NCBI GenBank assembly: GCA_003344405.1
Contig: NOWV01000027.1
Coordinates: forward strand, 124,001 to 188,000
Length of the DNA stretch: 64,000 nt
From: Trichoplax sp. H2
Lineage: Eukaryota > Placozoa > Uniplacotomia > Trichoplacea
Direction: 5' to 3'
Positions 1-16,300 of the stretch are shown here, in pieces. Positions within the stretch are counted from its first letter, which is position 1. Each line of letters opens with the position of its first letter. The translations under genes were made by a program, and so were the position numbers. The notes beneath the pieces are model-generated. The model was not told the DNA's origin. It did not search any database and saw nothing but the letters and a program-made list of their open reading frames with translations.

Positions 1-3000
1 TTATTCCAGTGGAATGCTTTCAGAGAATCGGCAAAAGTATCCAACTTTTCCGGTGAACTATTAATATCTACGACTTTAATAGTTGTTATTTCAGTCATGG
101 CTGTGTTAGATAGAGTCTCATAGGTCTCTTTGTCATCTAGTGATTTATCACACTTTAAAGTTTCAAGCTTATCGCACACCATTACAGGTGTCTCGTCAAG
201 GTTACTTTTCTGCTGTTCTTTATCTTCATCACTTAAATCGGAGCCATCAATATCTGCAATACCGCTATCAACTGAGCCATTAACTTCATCTGATTTTTTA
301 AAACTTTCCTCTACAATTGTTGTTTCAGCTACATTAACATTTGACGATGTAGACGTTTTGCTGTTGTCTAAAGCAATTTGTCGCTTCTGGCGAAATGTAT
401 ACAGAATGTGAGTCTGTTCCTTGTGCCCTTTAGTTACATCATCTGAACTTGAATTTCTTTTAAAATACCTGATAATTTTTTAAACACACTATCAGAGTAA
501 TGAACAACAGATCATGTACAAGCTTTATAATCTTACTTGCTCCCGTGCCAGCTGGATGGTTCACTATGTATCGGTTGTAGAACCTTCTCCTTCGAAATAT
601 TTTCATTGGCAAAGCTATCTGTTAGTGCTCTTCGAACTTTAGGAGGGCTAGCATCTTCCATAGTTTCATCATCAGTTTCAGGGATATTCTCTTTATTTTC
701 AACTGCAATAAGGGAGATTATGTGAGGAGTTATAATATATCCTAACGCAAAGAATAAGCTAACATAATTGAAAGATTTATTTTGTAATTAGATCAATCAT
801 GATACCTATGGGCAAACTTTTAGTTCTTGGTAACTGAAATTGACTCTTCAATTTTGCTGGTGGACTCTGTAATTTCATATACTTACTTAAAACAGATTGA
901 ATAGGATAACTATGCCTTTTTTTCCGTTTAAAGTTGGTATTGTTCTCATTAGCTTTAAAAATCTTTGGATCTATTGAAGCGTTACTTTCCTGCTGTATTT
1001 TTAAAATGTTAATATTTATGATTATTTAGTATCACTTATCCGATAGAACTTTAGATATCAAGGATTAAATAAAATTATCTACAGTATTTACATTATCATA
1101 TTGGTATTCATATTCATTGAAAGTACATCTGCATATTACTGTTACCTTAAGCGGATCATAATCATTTAAGATCTCTCCAGTAATAGGATCTATATTCCCG
1201 TAAGCTATTGAAATAGCCTTTTCTTTCGTTAATAATCTTTAAATGAGTTAAGAAGAATGCATGTCGAGACGATTACCATTCATGTCATATATTAGATAAC
1301 AGTATTTTTAATTTGAAGAGTGATTTGGTTAGTCAGTCCCAAGCTTAGGGATTCTTCCTTAATGAAGGATACTGTCCAGCATGTTCAAGAGTAGATGGTT
1401 CAATATCTTTCGGATAAGGTGTTAAAGGTATAGTCGTTTTCGTTACAGGATCAAAAACTACTTGATATAAAAACGTTTCATCCGCCATTTTGAACTGTGT
1501 TTCGTAATTCTTTGGGACTTTCATGGTATTTTGTCGTCTTATATATTTAATAGCCTACGACAGTAAAACAATCGAGCCAACTTACATTAGTATGCATGTA
1601 CTTAGTACATTGTACTATGGTTACGTAGCGCCTGGCAGAGGTGTATAGAAGGAAACACTCTACTTTACCAAAAAATATATTTATATAAAAATCGGATAAT
1701 AGCGATACCAACTTACACTGTAAACCTTCATGCGATTTCTTTTCATGATCTTATAAGCCGTTTTTAATCCCATTCCAGGAATAGATGGGAGATAATCACA
1801 CCCTGACAAAATGCATATGTGACGAAAAGCCTCATGGTCGACTCCATTTAGATCGATGTCTTTCACTTCGCGTAAACGATCAAGCCTAATTTCAATACCT
1901 CTTCCATTTGGATCCAATTTAAATAATACCTATAATTTTTGGTAGCCAGAATCAGTTATAGTTAGACAAAGGCCTAGTCAAGCGGATAGTTATTTACTTT
2001 AGGCCGGCAGACAAACACTATTGATTAGTTGACACAGTGAGAAATGTCTTCCATTGCGTTAAAAACTTTAAAAATTAAGATACCTTTTTACATCCGAATA
2101 CCAATAAGTCTGAATCTTCCGTAATGACTGCATCAACCAAACCAGCTTTAGATAAGTAGGCCAATTGGGCATCAGCTTCATATGGGGCAACTATGCATTC
2201 AATATCTTTCTTTCTACATTCCTATCAATTGTTAAAAGGTACCATCCGGTAAATCAGAAAATAGTCTACGAGATATAGTATTATAATAATCAAATGTCAA
2301 TACTAAATTTTGAATCAATTCCAATCTTGCCTTAATCAGTTCTAATGCCATTGCAGGAGTAATATCGACAGCACGACGAAAGCAATCTAATGCATCAATA
2401 TACTTATCTTGACGTAAGTATTCTATTCCTTTAGATTTGTTGAACTGACGATTTCTAAAATATCAAAAATAAAGAAATAAAGAATAAATATACCACTGTT
2501 ATAGAATATTGTAGGATATTATAAAATACTAACATACGCATTTCATTACTACTGTATGCTATTGACATACGTTTATAAAGTGCTGTAGCATTTATCTTTG
2601 TAAGCATTAGATTATATGTGATTGATAAAGTGAATTGAATTACAATGTAAAAATCATGAATACTCACTAAAGTACAAAAATGTAGCTGGCACTGTAATAC
2701 AATTTTTACTATCATAAAAACTTACAATTTTCGCTCTTCCTCTTTTTGCATCTTACTAGGTAGGTGACCACCATCAAAGACCATAATAGGCTTTACGTTA
2801 AAATTTATTAACATTTCTATTCTTTTCATGCAATAATTTACGTACCTACATGATGAATAGGATTCAAAAATAAGTAAACAATATTTAAAGTTTTACGAGC
2901 CCATGTCATCTTGAGAAAGACGCGCTAAAGTCTATGTGTTGATAATATCCAATTCATGATTATACGTGAAATATAATTGAATATTAAAAGACTGTGTTGC

Positions 3001-3412
3001 CAATGTCTGGTGCCAATTTTGCTTAACACTGTTCCAAAAAGTATTCTCAAGATAGAATTACTAAAACGGTCAATACGCGTATAAATCTAGAATTAAATTT
3101 GATACAATACTAAGTTTATAATACTAAGTTTAGTCGTATCCGCTTGCCTTTAGAGCTATTAGAATTGTTAATAAATAAAAAGTTCCGCCGATGTACTATA
3201 CGAGTATGTCGTATAAGTAATAGCATTGTTGATGATCTGGTCTTCACTTACATTCTCGTAGCCTTGCCTTCGATAATTTCCTTTGAACATCCATAGACCC
3301 CTCTATGTAACCAGCAGTACGAATCTACTGCCACAGTACAACCAGCAAATTCTTCGATACGAGCAGGTCTTTGAATTGCCTTAAGTAAAGGCAATAAACC
3401 TTGAATGCCCAT
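1..3412 (-). CDS. EXO1: Exonuclease 1 (5'-3' exonuclease/flap nuclease), 3' end beyond window
   Basis: Rad2/XPG-family nuclease of mismatch repair and DNA-end resection, acting in the nucleus. Exons in transcript order: 3412-3252, 2845-2726, 2454-2331, 2221-2084, 1929-1717, 1554-1373, 1236-1146, 992-887, 702-537, then 468 to the window edge; all phases join. The start MGIQGLLP is the canonical family N-terminus, whose processed N-terminal glycine is part of the active site. Metal-binding residues fall at family positions: D30 (VAVDSY), D78 (VFDGG), E150/D152 (YEADAQ), D171/D173 (EDSDLL) and the [11 protein letters not shown] helix-hairpin region near 225. After about residue 390 the protein becomes low-complexity and acidic/serine-rich, as in other EXO1 tails; exon 10 is still open at position 1. 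The intron after exon 3 uses a GC donor. It is head-to-head with MED6 across about 2 kb. Identification is very secure; exact ends of the tail exons are slightly less so. Confidence 0.95.
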
Positions 3413-5367
3413 GATTACTCCTTGAAATTTACTTTAGCCGCAGCACATATAGGTTATAATTGTTAGAAGTCAGTCAGGTTCCTCTTTTTAAAATACACTC
3501 TATCCCCGAATGATATAATGTACGAGTATGAGGTATAGGCGAACAATTGCCACTAAATCCAATGTAAAAGAGAATTAAGCGCAACCATGGATACCTATAA
3601 TCATAATAGGGTGTAAAATATATCAATTTTGACATTCAATTAGTAGTATACAGTTATTGATTGATTTGATCGATTCTCGAAATATCAACCTGGTATTTAT
3701 AGCTGTTAGTTTGTTCACAACATTTAACTGACTGTTCTACATAGTTGAAATTTATCCTATTTCAAATAGTGTAGACTTAGTGATGCTCTACTTTGCTATC
3801 GTTGCACGTACTTGTATACTGTAGCTCAACGAGGATGTTATTGTGACGGACTTGAACAGAAATTTATGGTAAGTCACTCTGCCATAAGGATAATTTCCTT
3901 CATCAGAGATTGCCTAATATCGAATTTTATTGAAGTACTGCATTCTATTATCGTCTCTGATATTTTAAACCAAGGTTACTCCCTGTATAACTATGCATTC
4001 ATATGGCTATGACATGAAAGAATGAAGAGTAAGATCCTCGATTTCCAAAGAAATGGACCGTATGAGTTTATTTTTAAACTGATTCATTGTACTGTACATG
4101 ATTGAAAAAATTAAATGACACTGTTTCTTCCAATCAATGTTGAAATAATGCAGATTTTAATGCTCATCTGTAAAGAGAATCAAGGATTTGTTGATCATTT
4201 TACGTGGTTGGAAATTATTGAACTGCTAGCCAAGTATGTCGACAGAAATGGATCATCATCAGTCAGCTCCTACTGTATCATGGCATGGTGTCGCTAAATT
4301 TTCTATCTTTATGGATAGTATTCATCAAATAATGACATTACTCTATACAACATATCACAATTCTACACGTTATTGACTGCTTGCTAGCAACTTGAGGATA
4401 GCCTACGACTGTTGTATGTCTTGGAAAAAGCATTTACACCTATCAATGGCGCTACCTATCCGATATGATCATGCATCGCTCATGACAGACTGAATTATAG
4501 ACTTTCTCTCTACTTTGAACTACGATTACACTGTCAATAACTTATCATTTAACATTATTCAATCAATCCTAAGGGAAATTTCATAGACTAACTGTGGTCT
4601 AATCATGGATAACTGTTTAATTACCTGCCATTTCTACTTTTTGATCTAAGGTTGCACACCACAAAGTCAAAAGTGTTTGTCAGTGCTGGCAATCCCAGTG
4701 TTGAAATACTTGGTGAGATTTCAAGTTTTCCCGCCGTGGATACAGACGTACAGACAGAGATGTCTGTATGTTCCCTACTGTATGACTCACTGTGTCCAAA
4801 ACACAGTCGGATTCATACATAGTCCGTCTTTGAGGCTAACTATAGGGACAACTATGGACAGTATACCACAGTTACTGTACTGTACACTGTGCAGTAGAGT
4901 AGACCAATATGTGTGAAACAAGTGTCATATTAAGTCCTTGTTTTATACTGCAAATACCATTGTCATTTACGACATCTATTTTACTTACATATGTCATCCA
5001 ATATTTCACTGTACTACTTCGCTGTAGAAGAATAAAATTTATTTCAAGTACTTTACTCCTTTTCTACGTCTGCTAGGAGGAGAATTAGAATGCCTCTTTC
5101 TGACCAGCTAGTGGCCTCTTCTTTGCCGCTTATTACAGCGGTAGAGTTCGAAGCTCTCTTTGCCATCTTTGTACTGTATAGTATGGGATAGCAATTCCGG
5201 TGTACTGTTCTGGAGGTGTTTTTGTCTTTACGCATGTTCAGTAAAATACTACAGTGTACAGTGCAGCGTCCTACTGCATAGTACTGTACTGAAGAACGAA
5301 AGTACTGTAACTTGCGTGAGACACTCAACCATCGAGAGATCCCTGTAGACAGACAATCTTGGAAATC
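3413..5367. other. Intergenic, EXO1/MED6 divergent promoter region
   Basis: About 1.95 kb between two divergently transcribed genes. Short open frames here have no recognisable homology and no convincing splice context. The MED6-proximal end (about 4860-5310) is dense in palindromic TACTGTAC/GTACAGT strings, described separately. Nothing else was recognised. Confidence 0.6.
4870..5310. promoter_or_regulatory. Cluster of TACTGTAC-type palindromic words upstream of MED6
   Basis: Overlapping strings such as actgtactgtacactg (from about 4874), acagtgtacagtgcag (about 5250) and catagtactgtactga (about 5277) lie within 500 bp of the MED6 ATG. Similar clusters sit beside the YIPF4 and transketolase starts, so a promoter or transcription-start role is inferred. 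No factor is known to me. Confidence 0.3.
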
Positions 5368-8112
5368 ATGGCGGAACCATCGCCGCTGCAAATCTCTTGG
5401 CAAGACAGCAATTGGATCCCCAATCTTACTCCTGATAATGTATTAGACTATTTCTCACAGCGTAGTAACCCATTCTATGATCGAACATGTAATAATGAAG
5501 TGATCAAGATGCAGAGATTAGAAGCATCACGGTTAAAGTAAGCACAGCCAATGAATTGAAACACTGCTACACTTTCATTCTCTATAGCAGATTCTACGAC
5601 GCTTTCTTTTCGACGCGTCGAAATCAATCAAAACGTCATGAAAAATACTGGACTGTTGTAAAATGAACCTTGTACTTTACTATGATGATGGAAGTAGAAT
5701 ACTATTCGGCTTACATTTTCGACATCGACAAGTACCCAGCAGTTTTTCTACCTATTGCGCTATGCCTTAGTATTATCGATGGACTGGTCTAGTACAGTAT
5801 AAGTTATCCAGTTGAATAAATTGCATCTGTCTACATGTGGATTAAAATAGTTACATGCTCCAATTGGTGTAACGAGTTGTTAAGCCAATATAAACAAATA
5901 GGCTCATATCAGGTTTACTCTTGCACGAAATACTGTACTGTATACATTATTTTCTCGGCTTATTATGAATACATCATAAACTACAAAAATGGTTAGGTTC
6001 AAATCTCGGACAAAAACTTCTACTGTCGCAGCATCGAATGTAGGCTACTAAAGAGACTCTTCTCTTTAATAGTCCTTGATCCAATCACGTTTTCATTGTG
6101 AACAATGATCACAAATGTTTTTATGCCATATCCAAGCCACATTATTCCTCTATGCAATAATACTACTGTACATCTAAGAGAGGAACTCACTTCTACTTTT
6201 GTTATTCATTCAAATATTGCAATGGCCTAGATCTTTAACTGGTATTGAATACGATCTAATCCACGTACAAGATCCAATCTTATACATTATACGTAAGCAG
6301 CATAGACATTCACCAACAGAAGGTAAGAATGCATATTTTAACCTACATAACAGAATAGTTTGATCTTTTAAAGACTTAAAGTTGAAACACTGCAGTAATT
6401 GCATTAAACCATAATAACTTTGTTGCAATTGTCATACGTAGTATGGCAATGTTATAGCAATATCCTTCTACTGTATTCTATGTACAGTACTTTTGCGCAA
6501 CCAGTACCTAATACCTATGTTTATTTTGTACCATTTAAATTCAAAACTAAGTAAACTCGTAAATGAAATGATGTATTATAGAGTTTTGCTTATATTGTTA
6601 CGGATCAACAGATTAGCTTATAACGTTGCCATATGACGTTCAAAATACTTTTCGCTTGAACTACAGTAAAATGTATATATAACTACACTAAAATGTGGTA
6701 ATTACAAAATATTGATACTAGTATCCTAGCTAAAAATAAATCTGCAATGACTACAGTGGCCATATTTATAAATTTTTTACAGTTACTCCACTGGCTGAAT
6801 ATTATGTTTTAGCTGGTGTGGTTTACCAAGCTCCTGACCTTGCCTCTCTATTAAATTCCAGATTGGTAAGTTAACGTATTGCAGTGGATTTAGTAACAAA
6901 TGATACGTCACATTGCATACTCTGAAGGACAGTATGTTTATAATGTAATCATATTAAAGATTCAATTCTTTGTCAATCTTATAGCTATCGGCGTTATACC
7001 ATATTCAATCGGCCTATAATGAAGGTATTTTATTACATAAATGAAAAATCTTTGTAAAAAAATTATTATTGTCTTATAACTTTTAAACAGAGTTTAATAT
7101 AATGGTATTACGCCATCCCTGCATTTTAAGAAGAGCGTTGTAATGCTCTTTCACTTGCATATTCAATTATACATACCCTAATATCAGCATCTGGATAAGC
7201 CTACTATAATTAAAATTGCCATTCAAATATGTAATTGGACTCTTGATACTTTTATTAGTCGTGCTATTCTAAATTTTACATACTGTCTCAATGTAATCAG
7301 CTGGCAAAGTTTAATTGCAAGATAACAACCCTGCTAATTGCTACACCGCCTGATAATCCTATTATATCCTATATTCTGATATAATATACTTTAAAATATA
7401 TATAATTATAGCAATGTCCTATTCACGTTTTGAAGCTGGTAAAGATTATTACTGGGAATTTGAAAAGAAAGGTATAACGTCTCCTAGAAGACCATGTCTT
7501 TAAAATACCTATCTTTTATATGTATCTGTAATATTACTCATGTTGAGGTATCTCCTTCAATAATGTAGCAAAATCGAAAGCAGCTTCTTCAAACCGTCAT
7601 GAACTTTCCAGTACCTTGTTTCAGAGGAAAAAAGTCGATGCAGTATTAACAGACTTTTCAAAAAAATTCCCCCCAAAACACATCAAGGTTGCAAACTTGT
7701 CAATATCTCAATTTCATATCATCGAAATTATATCCATTAAATAACCTAAATATATTATATACATTTATATTTTAGCCTTCTTTTTGGGGAAGTCAGCAAT
7801 CCAATGGTAAGGCGATTAATAATAGTGCATGAGGATGTAAATTGTTAATTATAACACCATGGGAAGAGCAATTTATCTATTTAACACTAACCCTATCTAT
7901 GAAATTTTCCTTCCTCTTATCGCTATGACTATCAAGGTGTAGATAATCCTGATGGTGTCACTCAGGCTGACAACCAAAACGTCAAAAACCAAGGCAGAAA
8001 TGATCTTTTGGAGAATGGGCAAAAACATTTACGTGATAACTTCAATACTGGCAATGAATTAACCGAAAACATCGATGCACAAATGATACCTAACAAAAAG
8101 AGGAAACTGTAA
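5368..8112 (+). CDS. MED6: Mediator complex subunit 6
   Basis: Head-module subunit of Mediator, which links transcription factors to RNA polymerase II in the nucleus. Eight exons: 5368-5537, 6231-6322, 6783-6865, 6985-7024, 7412-7471, 7569-7687, 7776-7806 and 7937-8112; every junction is GT-AG and phase-consistent, giving 256 aa (human about 246). Hallmarks are [19 protein letters not shown] in exon 1, [20 protein letters not shown] in exon 2, [18 protein letters not shown] in exon 3 and the FPPKH segment in exon 6. Exon 7 is only 31 nt. The final exon is polar and ends in a basic NKKRKL tail, as is common for MED6. ATG 5368 is chosen because the family N-terminus (PLQISWQDS...) follows directly. 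An antisense open frame over the start (5053-5403) is taken as chance. Confidence 0.96.
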
Positions 8113-9165
8113 ATTTATTGCAAATTTCGCCAATCGATTACTTAAGTGATTATACGTATCTTGGCTTACTATATAGTAATGTAAAAACTTTAAAAACTTT
8201 TGTAGTAATACAGTAATTCGCCGTTTATTGATTTCCTTCGACGGTACACATACTAGTACTAGATCGAATGCAAATTTAAAACTATTGCTACAACCGATAT
8301 AGCATTCTAACTCTGTCCAAAGTAATTTATACATAGTAACAGCAATGAGGCAGAATACTATAGTTTATAAATTGTTCATAGGATTATACCATATAATAAT
8401 TTATCCGCAAGACAGAGTGTTTATAATTAAAGTTTGGAACGGTCATTCAACCATGTTGAATAGAAATTTCGATTCATAATAATTTTTAATAATCATAAAC
8501 TATCTACCTTCCTAGTAATTACTAGTTACTTATCGCATCTTAAATAATGGATATCCATTGTGTTATATATTTTATTAAATGATACATACTGCCCAATGGT
8601 ATTTTTGCAATTAATTGTGGACTCCCCTGATCAATCAAAATTATTTACGAAATAGTCATTACCAAAAACTTGCGGACAACGACATTTAGTCGTTAGGGTT
8701 TACGAGAAGGTCGGTGCTAAATTAACAAAGTATGCCTACAATGTACTCATCGTACTTTTACAGTACAGTTACATTACAATTAGTATCAGGCCGTAAGCAA
8801 TACCCCTATTAACATATGTAAGTATTTTATTATTACAAAATTATTACAACATGTAAGACACATTGAAATATCTCTTCCATTCCAGTTTTCGTAACATCAA
8901 TGACAAAACTTATTCTCGTGTAAAATTGTCAGACATACATATATCGTTACGTTTATAACTATATATATATATATATGTATATATACATTATGACAAAATA
9001 CTACTACATAATACGAATATATTGTTAGATTGCGATGAAATATTGGTCGAAAATTTTATATTAGGCATAATGCGACACATCCGTCCATTAGTTATAAAAT
9101 TAAATACTCATACTATAGATAAATCATTCTCACAGTAAATCTATAACATAAATTGATATAGCTAA
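8113..9165. other. Convergent intergenic region between MED6 and YIPF4
   Basis: The 3' flanks of two convergent genes. It contains an alternating TA tract at 8960-8986 and AT-rich sequence. No gene was recognised. Confidence 0.6.
8960..8986. repeat. (TA)n microsatellite
   Basis: Nearly pure alternating TA with one internal TG step, in the convergent intergenic region. Confidence 0.9.
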
Positions 9166-11780
<2,615 letters not shown>

Positions 11781-11859
11781 TGAGAGCTTTACTTGACAGT
11801 AACAGTACAAACGGAGATTGCTAGCTGTCAAATATGCCGTCCAGTGTCGATTACAGTGT

Positions 11860-11970
11860 ATAGTACTGTATGTTACAGTACACGATACTGTGGCAATGTC
11901 GTGATTTGTTGACTTTGACTGCACCATGGGACTTCTACAGTACTGTACTATAGTGTACCGTAGATACCTC
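11860..11970. promoter_or_regulatory. Cluster of TACTGTAC-type palindromic words upstream of YIPF4
   Basis: Strings such as atagtactgtatgttacagt and ctacagtactgtactatagt lie 80-190 bp upstream of the YIPF4 ATG. They are like the clusters upstream of MED6 and transketolase. A regulatory role is inferred from position only. Confidence 0.3.
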
Positions 11971-13318
11971 GAAGTCTATGACTGTGCCCACTGCCCACCT
12001 GTCACCACCTAACCGGTGACCACAGTGTTGGTGCACCCTAGTGTACAGTAACACTGAGAAGAAAAGAGAGGTAACACTAGCAGGGACTACACCATCTGAA
12101 TTCACTCCGTGCATAAAAATTGTCACCCCTTCCCTAGAACGACAACACATCTTTTCATTCTCTTACGAGGGAAGAGGTGATAACTTTTATGCAATGGGGT
12201 ACAATTTGGATGGAGTAGTCCCGGACACTGGACGGAAGGCTCATCCAAGGACTTGTGAGCTCATCGCACCGCGTAAAAAAATGTCTAGGCCGGTAGTAAC
12301 CAGACCAGGCTGACCAGAATTGCGATAACATGTCGCTTTACTGGCATACTTTCTCTAGTTTTCGTATAATTAAATGGTACTTACGACTACGTAGAATAAA
12401 CTGTATAAAAATTTACAGCTTTGGTGGACACCTGCTGACTATGAAATTCCACCTCTTTGAATAAAGTGATCTGATTAATCACCTTTCAGCATTGACCATG
12501 GACTGAATAGGGCAATCAACATATCTGCGCATAGATCGATATTGTCATATGATATACGTATATAAGCAGAGTCATTTGTGTATCAAGTAGCATACTGCTA
12601 CAATTGGGTTTTTACTTCATAAATACATAAATTCAAGAGTCTACAACGTCATACACAGACTTTAAATACTCGTATATCGAGATCCTAACTACAAGTCCTA
12701 AAGTAAATCGAGTAGTTCATCTGCTGATAATCAATTATATAGCTTATATTATCATATTGTACAATACACTGCCTCGATTGCATGATACGATCAAACCTTG
12801 TTATTCTCAGGGTCATTAAGAACAACAGTTACAAGAAAATAATCGCTGAATCCATTCAGAGCTTGTTAATCCAGTCGGGAGTGTCTACAGCCAATCCCTT
12901 ACGTTTTCTTTAAAGAAATATGAGTACCTTGGCAAATTCATTTTTTTTTTTTTAGTTACTCTATGCAGACCCCCGATCAATTATTCTTCTTACAGCTTTG
13001 CAACCCAATCACCAGTAGTGACCTATTAACCTTGGCATTCATTCTTTCTTTATTCTGTGTCGCAAACATAACTTTTAGTTACTATCAATTGAAGGGCTAG
13101 TGATTTGCGCTGGAGAGTAAAAAATAATCAATTTATTTAAATTAGACTATTTCAGCCCAACGCTATCATGAATTCAATAATATACCTCACATTCAATATT
13201 TATCGGCCGTATTTTTACTTGCTTGCCTTCAATTGCTGTATATTACCTCTTGCCTACATACGTAGTATCCTTACGATAAAAGTGCAATTCAATTGAATTT
13301 AACCTTCTATGCATTTAT
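11971..13318. other. Intergenic between YIPF4 and the membrane-protein gene
   Basis: About 1.3 kb of divergent intergenic DNA. It holds an imperfect hairpin (12083-12222) and a short poly-T tract near 12941-12952. The 90-codon open frame at 12041-12313 runs through the hairpin and is not believed to be a gene. Confidence 0.55.
12083..12222. repeat. Imperfect inverted repeat, MITE-like hairpin
   Basis: The arm at 12083-12135 (gggactacaccatctg...) is roughly the reverse complement of 12168-12222 (...tggagtagtccc). Mismatches are scattered over about 50 bp, with a loop of about 32 bp. The size and shape suit a degenerate miniature inverted-repeat element, but no clear target-site duplication was seen. 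Confidence 0.5.
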
Positions 13319-16300
13319 ACGTTGTACATGCCTATTAGATTACAATTCATGTTATTTTAGCTACTGCATAGCAAATAATAACATCCATTGATCGCCACCC
13401 CTCCCTAAAATAGTTATTGTCCTTCTGATGGTAATGCATGATGGCTAAGATAACTCGTGTCGTTGCTGCAGTAAATTTGATATTAGCGATAGCCTACGTC
13501 GTCATAGCAATAGCATGGGGCCAATTATTATATCCGATAAATCCTTCTTCTCAATCAGCGGAACCACTTGCTGAAATTGCCATCTTAATAGCAACGGTAA
13601 GACTCTAGGTCATGTTATACGATCATCGCATAATATCATAATCATATATAAAAATAAGTCAAAATTCTAAATTTGAACCTTTGTAAATCTCTACTATCCA
13701 AATAAGTGATTATTTTAAACAGTAATCCTCGATCATTACTACAATTAGAATAATCATCGTGAATTAGATAATATTCTTTACAGCCGATAGGATAATCAAG
13801 CTCGATTGAAAATCTATAAAATAGTCGCTTAATAACCATGATCACCGAGTGTTAATAATTGTGATCAAGGACTGTGGACTGTCAAATTAGGGACGATACA
13901 AATGAAAAACATCATTAAAATTAGAATAGGAAAAGAATAATGATAATACCACAGTGCTTGAAATATTCTGTATGAACTCTAAACATGCTGCATATTGCAT
14001 CAGTCACCAGCATAGAAACATGTAAAGTTGGCGGCAGACCATACTTGTTCAAGTTTAGAAACGTTTCGAATCAACAAGTTGATTATCTCTTCTAATTGAA
14101 GTCCTGCATTCGCGTCTAACCGATTAAATATCAGTTAATGACTGATTTAATACAGGAATAACAACATGAAAAAAATCGTAACTTTATAGTAGAGTAATTG
14201 ATTATCATAATGCTAGAGCTTTCAAAACGTGTCATTCCTAATCACTACGCTCATACTACCGACCACAAAAACTGAAATATGCGTATTAATAATAATATAC
14301 TCGTACATATAATAGAATTGAAGGTAGATTCTATTTATTAATTACAATTACCATCAGAATAAATAAGATAAATATTAGCCCCATTAAAATTTTGAAAGCA
14401 AGCAATTTTAATAGCCATGAGTACTAAACTTAAAACAAATGACTAATCAACGACAAAAAAAGACAATATGCATACGAAAATTCAGTAATAGCAGTTATTG
14501 CATAGTAGAACAAAATAATAATGCAATAGCATTCAAAAGATATCGTATTATCTCTAAATACCATACACTAAATATATATTTACGCGTATATACGGTGTAT
14601 ACTAAGGCCATTCCTAGGAGCACTTTCAGCCTTAACTGAAAATTTTATCAATAACGGAAATAAATTTTATCACCTACCAATAATTAATTAATAGTTATTA
14701 TAATCAATTACAAATATTACAGCTAGAAAGAAACAGTGTAATAAGAAATTGATTTTGATTTTTTCCCATACATGATAAGTTGGGAGCATTGGCAATGATA
14801 GGACTTTGGCAAGGAGATCACCAAAACTCTTCCGGTCAGGTTAGTTCGAAAAAAGTGTACAGTAGTCTCAGATCGAATCAAGGTAGAAGTACATGAAGAA
14901 TCATTATCATGATTATAACATTATTCTAGGTTATAAAAAATTTGTTGCTAGAAATAAAAATAATATGAATTTTTATATATTACGTAGATTGCAGCAATTA
15001 TAGTCATGTCTATCATATCGATCTTCCTGGCCATTGTCAATCTCGCTAAAAGTACCCCATACATGCTGATTATTCAAGGCCAGTTTGGTTCTGCAGGATT
15101 AATAACTTATGCATTCTTCGTTCTGCTCTCAGCTATTACGATGTATTGTGAAGGTTGGATGATCGATCTCTTATATCATGAAATCGCTAATACAACTTAC
15201 ACCAATTCTCCCACAGCTTATGATGACAACAACTGGAAATATGACATACATAGGACTAAAATCAATAGTAAATGGATAAAGATTAATTTTATTATATCAT
15301 TATCTATCTTTGGAATTGGAGTTTTATGCCTCTTTATTAATACAATGGAGCTATCCAGATCAACCATATTTTCTGGTGCTATGGTATGTGCTCTCACCTG
15401 TCACGCATTATACTGTGACTTTTGACATGAATTACAGTTACACGAGTATATATTACATAATTTTTTGCAATCAGTTTAACCTATATCTATTTGATCATTT
15501 TGTGCTCAATAAAACGGTACTGTCATGTAGATTTCCAATAAAAGTTACAAGAATATAATTTTAGTAATATAATTAAGGTATATATCGATTGTTGTTTAAT
15601 CAAGATTGTACTGATTATTTTAGAGCATTGCAACCTGTACTGTTAATCTCATTGCTAATCGGAAGAAATCAATCAATTTGGTAAATGTATAAATTTAAAT
15701 TTGTTTCTTGCTAGAAAGTATAATCTTAATTGTTACCTACTGGCAGTTCTAGATATTCAAAAGAGAAGAATAAATGAAACCTTTCTATTAAATCATTTGA
15801 TAGTTGTATAATTGATAACTGATCTCCCTTTAAACTATTTAAGTTTTAAAAGCTACCATGCAGTAACACTACAGTAATAATTTGTATATATAATGTACAG
15901 TATTATATCTCATAATATATTTATAGATAAAAATCTATTTGTTACTTATTTCTGCTATGGTTGATTTTTATAGGAAATCTGGACAATTTATATGTATAGA
16001 TGGTCGCTTTTGCTAACAGCCTATACAATAATTATTAACACCTTTAACTTTATGCAATCAATAGCAGCAACAGGAGAAAAACCAAGGACTACAATATTAA
16101 TTTTATATATATTAACGACAGTAATGGCGTTAACACTTGCAATTACAATTTCAATTCCACTTCGCATACTACGATCGGCTATCCACATTTTCAAAGACTT
16201 CTGTCAAACATGGAATGAAGATTTATTGTTGCATATCCTTATATGCATCTACTATATAATCGGAGTACTGTGCATTACAAATTCAATTCTATCGATGGTA

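Noticed and set aside
5053-5403. 116-codon frame antisense to the MED6 start
   Set aside because: Overlaps the secure MED6 first exon and GTAC-repeat DNA; no homology seen.
12041-12313. 90-codon plus frame
   Set aside because: It is created by the inverted repeat and the GTAC-rich region, with no domain or splice support.
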